From Agelaius tricolor (lineage: Eukaryota; Chordata; Aves; Passeriformes; Icteridae), in NCBI GenBank assembly GCA_023055355.1, contig JALJCS010000053.1, positions 1,436,501 to 1,500,500 on the forward strand: a stretch of DNA of 64,000 nt, written 5' to 3'. The notes below the pieces were generated by a model. The model worked only from the letters and a program-made list of their open reading frames with translations. It was not told the DNA's origin and did not search any database. This document shows positions 58,308 through 64,000 of this stretch, one piece after another. Position 1 is the stretch's first letter. Every line of letters starts with the position of its first letter. A program made the translations under genes and the position numbers.

Positions 58308-59770
58308 TTTGTGGCATCCGCAAGGGCCTTGATCCTTGGATTGATTTCTAGTTTTTCAGAAACAATGGTCCTATTTCCAATTTCTAGGCCCAAATATTTC
58401 CAAGGTGGCATCTTTTGAATTTTCCTTTCCTGGAGCTCGAACCCTGCAACAATCAATGCATCGATTGTTAGATCAAGAGCATGTGTGAGTAGATCATCAG
58501 TGGGGGCACACACAAGGATATCATCCATATAACGATAGATGATGGCCTTTTCTGCAGCTGCATGCACTGGGGAAAGCAGGGAAGAGACAGACCACTGGCA
58601 GATCGCTGGCGAGACCTTAAGGCCCTGAGGGAGAACTGTCCAATGGTACCTTTTCATAGGGGCTTCCATGTTGATGGTGGGGACCGAGAATGCAAAACGC
58701 GGTGCATCGTCAGGGTGGAGGGGAATATCGAAAAAACAATCTTTTCTATCAATAACAGCCAATTTCCAATCCTGGGGAAGCATTGCTGGGGCTGGCATAC
58801 CAGGTTGGGGGGAGCCCATATCTTCAATGACATTATTAATTTGTCGGAGGTTGTGGAGGAGCCGCCATCTCTTTTTGTCAGCTTTCTGAATGACAAACAC
58901 TGGAGAGTTCCACGGGGACATGGTCTCCACAATGTGACCCTTTTTCAATTGCTCTTCCACTAGCTCTTCAAGCGCCTTTATTTTTTGTTTACTGAGCGGC
59001 CACTGTTTCACCTCAACTGGTTTGTCTGTTTTCCACTTCAGTTTTTGGGTGGGGCGCTGTTGTTCCATGACCGCTGTACAAAAATCCTGTGGAGAGTCTG
59101 GAATATCAATTGTGACACCCCACTGGGCCATCAAATCTCTCCCTAACAAAGGTTCCGAATAAACTAAGACAAATGGACGGATATTTGCCAACTGTCCATT
59201 TGGTCCTTCGATTTGGATGATGCTTTTGGATTGTCTTGCCAATTGCAGACCTCCTACACCTTGAACGTGACTAGCAACATTTTGCAAAGGCCAGTGTGCT
59301 GGCCAGTCTTGTACTGGGATCACTGTGCAGTCTGCACCCGTGTCTACAAGCATCTCAATGCGTTTTGACTCTCCACCCCCACTGACATTACACCATAATT
59401 TGGGTTTGTCTCTCCCAATAACTTGGAGCCGGGTGACTGTCGGCCCTTGTTTTTCGGTGCCTTTAGGCAAAAACGGCACAGGGATAGCTTGGGCAACAAT
59501 TTGACCTTTGGGAAGAAACAGGGGTGGGTGGAAACAGTGCAGCCCGAGAATGAATTGCTCAGGATCTGATGCTGTCATTCCTGGAGCAATTTCAATCTCA
59601 TGTGGTGTGTGTTTGGTGTCCCCAATGACGATGTACTTACAGTGAATACGGTGCCAAGTACCCTTCTGATCTGGGTTGACAGAGACAAAATGCCAGTCCG
59701 TATCTTTCAGGTGGAGTGATTCTCTCAGCTGCAACCTGTAAGGCTCATTGACAGAAGATGTGGTTAACAT
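58292..59770 (-). pseudogene. Protease and reverse transcriptase (pro-pol) frame
   Basis: A 492-codon open frame encodes the protease and the RT fingers/palm as one chain. Residues 1-125 are a pro N-terminal region ending in LPKGQIVAQAI, which recalls the last strand of a dUTPase-like fold but lacks the dUTPase active-site motif. Protease follows: LVDTGADCTVIP with D143-T-G and later LLGRDLMAQWG. RT starts around residue 250, with LPQG and the catalytic YRYMDDILV (Y414-D417; 58,520-58,531). The frame is lost to a frameshift near 58,300. No frame change lies between protease and RT, unlike MMTV or HERV-K, which use a second frameshift there. The frame is open upstream of the ATG and would be reached by frameshifting from gag, not by initiation. 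Confidence 0.93.
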
Positions 59771-59778
59771 AGCTTCAT

Positions 59779-59963
59779 CTAAATTATAACAAAGGTTATT
59801 TGTTTCATTTTTAACAGTGGACCAGCAGACGTGGTCTTTGAAGCATCTGCTTCACTTACAGAAATAGTAACATTACCGTGCGCTTGGTTCGTTTTGGTTC
59901 CCTCATTCTCTTGGCCTGCTCTTTTTGTGTCTGCACGCCTAGCAGGCCGGCACTCTCCATTCA
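59779..59963 (-). pseudogene. Start of the pro frame, downstream of the frameshift site
   Basis: In the -1 frame relative to gag, the sequence after the A-AAA-AAC heptamer is open for about 60 codons to a TAG at 59,779-59,781. It overlaps the pro-pol frame, which is open from about 59,810, and a one-base slip near the AAAAATG run (about 59,800-59,812) would connect them. The segment is hydrophilic and Ser/Thr-rich with no domain I recognise. It is probably the linker between nucleocapsid and protease. Confidence 0.6.
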
Positions 59964-60560
59964 GTTTTTTTGTTGTTGTTGACCCCCTGGGAGTGTTTGT
60001 AATTTCCCTCCCGTGCCGTTTCTAAATTCATCAAATTGCCTTTTCAGGGGGCACTGGTTACTCCAGTGCCCAACGTTATGGCAAAGCAGGCATGGCTTTG
60101 TGGGGTCAACCATTGGTGGTCGTCGCTGCTGCCCAGGGTACTGCTGTGCTGAGGGAATGGGCGCAGGGCTGGCAACGGCGACACGCTGAGGTGGTCTTGG
60201 CAGCAGCCTTGGTCTGGTGTCTTCAGCAACACTCATCAGAGGCACTTTCCTGTTACAAACTAGAAGCATATCTTTTACTGTAGGGGGAGGTTCTAGAGGA
60301 AGGCTCAAAATTGCCGCTCGACACTGTTCATTTGCATTTGTAAATGCCATTTCCTCTAAAACCTCTTCCCTTGCATTCTCTTTTTTAACTTGGACTTCAA
60401 TGGCTCTAGTTAGCCTTTCTACAAATTTCAGAAAAGGCTCGGATGGTAGCTGTTTAATCTTACTGTAGGGCTCAAAAGGCCCCTCAGGTTGGAGGGAAAA
60501 GAATGCTTTTTCAGCTGCTTCTTTTACCTTCTCGAGTGTTTGTACAGCTATTACAGTTGC
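59961..60560 (-). pseudogene. Gag: capsid C-terminal region and nucleocapsid
   Basis: The frame is open from 60,560. It includes a sequence like the major homology region (LPSEPFLKFVERLTRAI, near 60,450-60,400), the conserved Gag signature, then a proline/arginine-rich linker and a single CCHC zinc knuckle (C-X2-C-X4-H-X4-C, 60,051-60,092). Class II elements usually have two knuckles and I see only one. Gag ends ...QQQQKN at a TGA (59,961-59,963) directly after the frameshift heptamer. A TAA at 60,561-60,563 separates it from the rest of capsid, in the same frame. Confidence 0.87.
59964..59970 (-). promoter_or_regulatory. Gag-pro ribosomal frameshift heptamer (A AAA AAC)
   Basis: On the minus strand the last gag codons are CAA AAA AAC TGA, which contains A AAA AAC in the correct zero frame, the same slippery heptamer used at the MMTV gag-pro junction. 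The -1 frame downstream is open. I did not identify a clear pseudoknot in the following ~60 nt. Confidence 0.85.
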
Positions 60561-61154
60561 TTAGATTGAGGGGGAAAACCACTGACCATCACCGAAGAGA
60601 TGCTCAATGGTAATCGGCATGCCATTAGCATCTTTCGCTGTGTTTGGATCAGCATGCAAGCCTGGGAGAGCCTCTTTGAACAGTTGTTTCCATGCTACTT
60701 CCCATAATTTGAATTCTGTAGATGTCATGAGGCATGAGAAAAGCTGTTTTAAATCATGCGGGACGCCTACAGTCCTGCTCAATTCAGAATTTAAAAGGCC
60801 ACGGAAGTATGGACTGTGTGGGCCATACTCCTTGTGAGATTTACAGATCTCTTTAATCAATTGTCGTCCAAAAGAGCTCCAATTAGCAGTTTGAGCTGCT
60901 CCCCCTTGGGCTGCAGGCTGATACGAAACAGGGGCAAATGACAGAGTGGGACCCGGTATTGGGTCTGCAGCTTCCTGCCCTGTATCCCTTGCATTGGAAG
61001 CAACGGGAGCACAGAAGCAGGTTTGGGGACATGCAGTGGGTGTGCCCCTACCGAGGGAACCCAGGGAGGGAGCGGGGAGGCAATGGGAACAGGGGGCGGA
61101 GACAGAGGAAAGGCAGGGGGCGGGGATACCATGGGAACAGGGGGTGGGGGACAC
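60561..61154 (-). pseudogene. Gag: proline-rich segment and capsid N-terminal domain
   Basis: The N-terminal ~70 residues are Pro/Ser/Cys-rich and of low complexity. From about 60,920 down the sequence is capsid-like: PVSYQPA, then WSSFGRQLIKEICKSHKEYGP, FRGLLNSEL, KQLFSCLMTSTEFKLWE, and LPGLHADPNT-type helices, similar to the capsid N-terminal domain of betaretroviruses. It ends at TAA 60,561-60,563 within capsid. It is in the same frame as matrix (61,937) and nucleocapsid (60,350), so gag here is broken mainly by nonsense codons. Confidence 0.85.
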
Positions 61155-61427
61155 CTGGTGATGTCACATCGGCAGACGCCCCCTGGGAGGAGTAGAGGGG
61201 CGGAGCTGAGGGTACAGTGGGTAGGGGACGGGGAGGGAAGGTGTCACGAGGAACAGGAGGAGAGGGGGATGGGGAAGGAATTTTGGGATACTTAGGGGAA
61301 TCTTGGGAAGAAGGTGACCAGGTTTGGGAGGGTGCCAGGTGGCATCCTCCATCTTGGGTAGCCCCTAGGGACTGGGGGCCATTTTAGGGATCACTGCTCT
61401 CCGAAAAGCTAACACGTGCTCTGGGAT
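61155..61427 (-). pseudogene. Gag: degenerate proline-rich region between matrix and capsid
   Basis: In the gag frame this stretch contains at least two further stops (a TAG after the codons for APSP, and a TGA near 61,164) in addition to the TAA at 61,428-61,430. Codons are dominated by proline and serine, and the plus strand is correspondingly G-rich (long GGG/GGGA runs, 61,040-61,320). Such spacers vary quickly in length between related retroviruses. Confidence 0.6.
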
Positions 61428-61937
61428 TTAGAGCGGGGGAAACAGGGTTTTGGGAAGTTTTCCATGAGACCTGGCCAGGGCCTTGTGGACAAGGGGACTC
61501 AGGCATTTTAACCTGCACTGGAGTCGACTTCCCAGCGCATGAGCAGGATTTGCTCTCTTTAAAATACCAAGTTTTGGGGTAAGAGGTTCAGGGCTGGTAG
61601 GGGGGGACACAGGGAGAGCAGAGGTACATGGCTTAATATTTGGCTTTTTCTCCAATTCCCTTTGTTTGAGCAAAGCGGTCCGAATTTGCAAGCTCCAGAA
61701 CACAAATTTAGCTGAGGATGTATTCCCAGACTGTCCCAAGGTTATCAATTCATACCCTATTTTTTCCCAAAATTGAAGATTGTGGACTTCCTCAGGAGAA
61801 GTTTGTGGGAAGTGCAGAAAAAGCCACCTTACAAACTGTTTCAATTTTCCTTTAGAGAACTTTACGTTTGCATTAACTAAAATTCCAATAATATGATAAT
61901 ACACTCCTTTTTGTGCTGTACTTAATTTCGAGCCCAT
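61428..61937 (-). pseudogene. Gag matrix domain
   Basis: The ATG at 61,937 starts MGSKLS, with glycine at position 2 and serine at position 6, a myristoylation signal that targets Gag to the plasma membrane. Its context AAC-ATG-G is a good Kozak match. The frame is open 18 bases further upstream but without an ATG, so 61,937 is the start. The following ~95 residues (YYHIIGILVNANVKFSKGKLKQFVRWLF..., QFWEKIGYELITLGQ) are a helical matrix of betaretroviral type with a basic patch. The rest is Pro/Leu-rich. The frame ends early at TAA 61,428-61,430, so matrix and part of the spacer are all that this Gag could give. Confidence 0.9.
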
Positions 61938-62695
61938 GTTAGATGTAAATGGCACAGAACAAGTCCCGCCTGACCGAATACAAAACCAAAATCAGCTACC
62001 AATTAAAAAAAAAAAAACCACGGGTAAAAGGCGATAACAGACAAAAGCTTTCACAATGCAGCTGTGTACACTGCGTTTAAAATTGCCGCGGCAGCAGCAG
62101 CAGGGAGTCGGGACCCGCCCCGGCCGCGTGGAGAGACAGACAAAGCCTCCCCCGCCAAGAATGCAGCCCCCCCACACCGAGAGCCGGGCACGCTGCCGAG
62201 CTGGGGGGAGGGGCAGGCAGAGCCATCCCGCTCCTCTGAGCTGGCGCCAATTCCAAAAGCGGCGAGAACACGCCACAGAGTTAAAGCTTTACACAGGGAA
62301 CAACCTTATCACCGCAGGGCTGCGCAGCCTAAAATGAAAGAGCAAAAAGGAACCTGTCTCACGGCAAAGACGGATTTTTGAGCTTCTACCCCCCCCAAGG
62401 AGCAGAAATACTCACCGAAATCAAAGCAGTTCCTGGCAAGATCAGGCAGGCTGGTCTCTTCACTGAATAGGACCCCTTGGGCAGGCGGGGCTCCCCTATT
62501 CTCCCCCGGAAACTTCGCTCACCAGAAAGGAGCTTCACTTTCCAGAGTCGCAATGCGTTCCTCGAGGCTTTTTCTGGGATCCGTCCCAAGTCTCTCCGGA
62601 GAGCTGTGCAACCACAGCTCTTTCCAGTGGAAGCAAAGCTGCTGTAACGCTTTTCCAAGGTTCTGAGAATCCTTCTGAGACTGCAGGTCCGTGCA
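61938..62695 (-). other. Retroviral 5' leader (untranslated, packaging region)
   Basis: About 760 nt between the primer site and gag, a typical place for dimerisation and packaging signals. It holds a consensus splice donor at 62,415, a 13-nt A run on the plus strand (62,005-62,017), a short GCA-repeat run near 62,089-62,103 and a C run near 62,389-62,396. Small frames in it lack similarity to anything I know. Confidence 0.75.
62408..62418 (-). promoter_or_regulatory. Major splice donor of the provirus
   Basis: The minus strand reads TTTCG then GTGAGTATTT, with the intron GT at 62,415-62,414. GTGAGTAT is close to the optimal 5' splice site. Its place in the leader between the PBS and gag is where retroviruses put the donor for env mRNA. 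A matching acceptor before env was not clear. Confidence 0.6.
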
Positions 62696-62713
62696 GCCTG
62701 ACGTTGGGTGCCA
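62696..62713 (-). other. Primer binding site, tRNA-Lys type
   Basis: The minus strand reads TGGCACCCAACGTCAGGC immediately after the 5' LTR. The tRNA-Lys(1,2) primer site is TGGCGCCCAACGTGGGGC, so 15 of 18 bases match. One mismatch is G to A within the original CpG, as expected from methylation decay. A lysine primer agrees with a class II (ERVK-like) provirus. Confidence 0.85.
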
Positions 62714-62966
62714 CTATAATAAATATTAAACCCCGAATGCTTCTGGGGTGCGTCCTGCCTGGCTTCGTCTGGCCTCGCTGCTGGACCAAAGGCGGCAGCT
62801 GTGGCGTTTTTCACCCCAGAGATGCCTTTGGCTGGCTAGGTGCTGCAGTGGGGCGCTCAGAACATGTCCAGGCAAAATAGGAACTCAGTTTACCTTTGGT
62901 AGAAAAGGTTCAGACGACAGTGAAGAGAAAAGGAGCGGGTTCTGCTGTGGAGCTTAGATCCAGAGT

Positions 62967-62972
62967 TTTATT
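62967..62972 (-). terminator. Polyadenylation signal in the 5' LTR
   Basis: AATAAA on the minus strand, at the position matching 55,448-55,453 in the 3' LTR. Confidence 0.7.
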
Positions 62973-63030
62973 GTAGCATGGTAGAGTTCTGAATGTGGTA
63001 ACAGCTCCAGACAGACAGACCCAGCCACAT

Positions 63031-63040
63031 GGCCTTTTAA
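63031..63040 (-). promoter_or_regulatory. TATA-like promoter element of the 5' LTR
   Basis: TTAAAAGGCC on the minus strand beside CCCCGGGG. The position about 65 nt upstream of AATAAA fits a short R region. It would have driven proviral transcription leftwards, toward the satellite array. Confidence 0.55.
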
Positions 63041-63290
63041 GCCCCGGGGAAAGGGGGAGGGGAGGGACAGGTGAGCCCAACCAGGTGTGAGCAGGGGAAG
63101 GGTCAGGGGATGTGGACGCTAGGACAAACCAATGAGCCCAGGCCTGGGGGGCATCTGCCAATCACACGACGCCTTGCTGGAAGGTGGAGATTAATGGACA
63201 GCTCCCAGGCAGGAAGGCAAAGGGGGAGGGGGAAAGGTTGGCGTACCTGAGGGGGATGGGATAGGTGAGACAGGAAACCACACTGCAGCA

Positions 63291-63462
63291 ACCAAGTTTA
63301 TGTGAGACTCCCCATAAGCATACAGAATGACGTGTTTTCTTGGGAGACAAGGCAGGGCCATTGTCAGTTTCCACAGAAGAAGGTAGGCCCAAAACTGCAA
63401 AAGCCATCCTCCAATGGGCAATCACGTCGCAACCCCTTTGAGCAGATGCCCACGTGGCAGAG
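63291..63462 (-). pseudogene. Integrase fragment of a second provirus, downstream part
   Basis: On the minus strand this encodes FAVLGLPSSVETDNGPA with the second catalytic aspartate (codon 63,363-63,365), followed by a degraded stretch ending LWGVSHKLG. It is cut off by the 5' LTR of the 8.1-kb provirus just before the region that would carry the catalytic glutamate. It resembles, but is clearly distinct from, the integrase at 56,554-57,120. It continues at 63,863 beyond an inserted solo LTR. Confidence 0.8.
63457..63462 (+). repeat. Target site duplication, left copy
   Basis: gcagag directly before the solo LTR, identical to 63,863-63,868. Confidence 0.9.
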
Positions 63463-63862
63463 TGTCGCAGACATCTTTTCCCTAAAAATCCTTTCTTTAG
63501 GATTTTTCCTTCTGAGAAGCTGAGAGGCCTCAGAGACAGAATGTAAACAATGCTGATCTGCTGCTGTGGAATGCAACAGGGCCACCTGGGATTGGCCCAT
63601 CTTGGCTGTTTATAATTAATGGCCAATCAAGGACCGAGCTATCTCGGAAAGAGTCCAAGAGAGCTGCCTTTGTTATCATTCTTTTCTTTTCTCTTCTTAG
63701 CTTAGCTAGCTTCTGAGAAAACCTGTCCTTCTTTTCCTTTTTAGTATAGTTATAATGTAATATATATATATATAACATCAAATAAGAAATGGAGCCTTCT
63801 GATCATGGAGTCAAGATTCTCGTCTCTTCCTTCACCTGAAAACCCCTGTGAGCACAGTCACA
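63463..63862 (+). mobile_element. Solo LTR (400 bp) inserted in the integrase fragment
   Basis: It starts TGTCGCAGACATC and ends ...GCACAGTCACA, so it has TG...CA termini, and it is flanked on both sides by the 6-bp direct repeat gcagag. Inside are a CCAAT-type ATTGG region (63,590-63,600), an AT-rich TATA-like run (tatatatatata, 63,760-63,775) and a decayed polyadenylation signal (aataag near 63,781), which point to plus-strand orientation. Six-base duplications are typical of class II (ERVK-like) LTR elements. The internal region was lost by LTR-LTR recombination. I recall closely similar LTRs as common in songbird genomes but cannot name the family reliably. Confidence 0.9.
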
Positions 63863-63868
63863 GCAGAG
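63863..63868 (+). repeat. Target site duplication, right copy
   Basis: gcagag directly after the solo LTR, identical to 63,457-63,462. Confidence 0.9.
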
Positions 63869-64000
63869 GAGAAGGTGTCAATAGACACATGCACATAGGA
63901 AACTCGGCAATGTGAGTAACATCTATTTGCCAAAGCTCCAAGCCCCTTAAGCCTCTGGGATTCAGCCCTGCTGGTAAAGGTGCAGCAAGTCCATGACAGT
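63863..64000 (-). pseudogene. Integrase fragment of a second provirus, upstream part
   Basis: The minus strand from the window edge is open and reads GLNPRGLRGLELWQIDVTHIAEF, which includes the first catalytic aspartate (codon 63,921-63,923) in the WQxDVTH motif of betaretrovirus-type integrases. The gene continues beyond the window to the right. Together with 63,291-63,462 it gives two of the three catalytic residues; the third is lost at the provirus junction. Confidence 0.85.

Larger units (their letters stand above)
55201..63290 (-). mobile_element. 8.1-kb defective endogenous retrovirus, class II (betaretrovirus/ERVK-like)
   Basis: A complete proviral layout on the minus strand: 5' LTR 62,714-63,290, tRNA-Lys-type PBS, leader with splice donor, gag (matrix, proline-rich region, capsid, one CCHC finger), an A-AAA-AAC frameshift site, a pro-pol frame (protease, RT, RNase H, integrase), an env reduced to signal peptide and transmembrane tail, polypurine tract, and 3' LTR 55,201-55,768. 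Gag has several in-frame stops. Pol has two stops and at least two frameshifts. The LTRs differ by many substitutions and by an indel of about 20-30 bp near 63,255, which indicates an old insertion. No matching target duplication flanks it: the bases outside are tacttt on the left and accaag on the right. The order and protein motifs are typical of avian ERVK-like elements; I do not name a family. Confidence 0.93.
62714..63290 (-). repeat. 5' LTR of the 8.1-kb provirus
   Basis: It begins TGCTGCAGTGTGG on the minus strand (right end 63,290) and contains ATTGG boxes (CCAAT on plus near 63,127 and 63,157), a C-rich tract (63,050-63,075), TTAAAAGG (63,033-63,040) and AATAAA (62,967-62,972). The long U5 of about 250 nt ends next to the PBS as ...TTATTATAG. 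It carries a segment around 63,250-63,278 (gggggatgggataggtgagac) that is missing from the 3' LTR. Confidence 0.88.

Overview
The window looks like nuclear DNA of a bird, probably a songbird. Three things point there: a satellite monomer that carries the 3' end of a CR1 LINE ORF2, a betaretrovirus-like (class II, ERVK-like) endogenous retrovirus with a tRNA-Lys-type primer site, and a solo LTR of a type I recall as common in passerine genomes. No cellular protein-coding gene, tRNA or rRNA can be supported. Species and chromosome cannot be read from the sequence.

Region 1 (1-53,109) is one tandem array of about 30 copies of a 1,770-bp satellite. The left edge lies outside the window and position 1 is taken as phase 1 of copy 1. 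Copies 1-29 repeat at exactly 1,770 bp with no net indel. Copy 30 is the right edge of the array: it has a 9-bp duplication and a divergent tail. Each monomer carries a decayed CR1 ORF2 fragment of about 330 bp on the minus strand. Diagnostic substitutions show blocks of 2, 3 and 4 monomers copied within the array, so it evolves by unequal exchange and conversion without one fixed higher-order unit. Many variants are CpG/TpG/CpA differences.

Region 2 (53,110-54,990) is single-copy sequence with no gene I can support. It holds a dense cluster of short perfect hairpins and a 24-bp near-palindrome at 54,396-54,596.

Region 3 (54,991-64,000) is a retroviral graveyard. From left to right: an LTR fragment of one family (54,991-55,200, minus strand); an 8.1-kb minus-strand provirus (55,201-63,290) with both LTRs, PBS, polypurine tract, splice donor, gag, a pro-pol reading frame and a reduced env; and an integrase fragment of another provirus (63,291-64,000). 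That integrase fragment is split by a 400-bp solo LTR with perfect 6-bp target duplications. The 8.1-kb provirus is dead: gag and pol carry nonsense codons and frameshifts, env has lost almost all of its coding sequence, and its LTRs differ by many substitutions and indels. Even so, the gag-pro frameshift heptamer and nearly all catalytic residues of protease, RT, RNase H and integrase remain readable.

Most long open frames in the array are by-products of a GC-rich, stop-poor monomer copied 30 times and are not listed as genes. Boundaries given to the base for degenerate LTRs are my best reading by eye, without alignment software.
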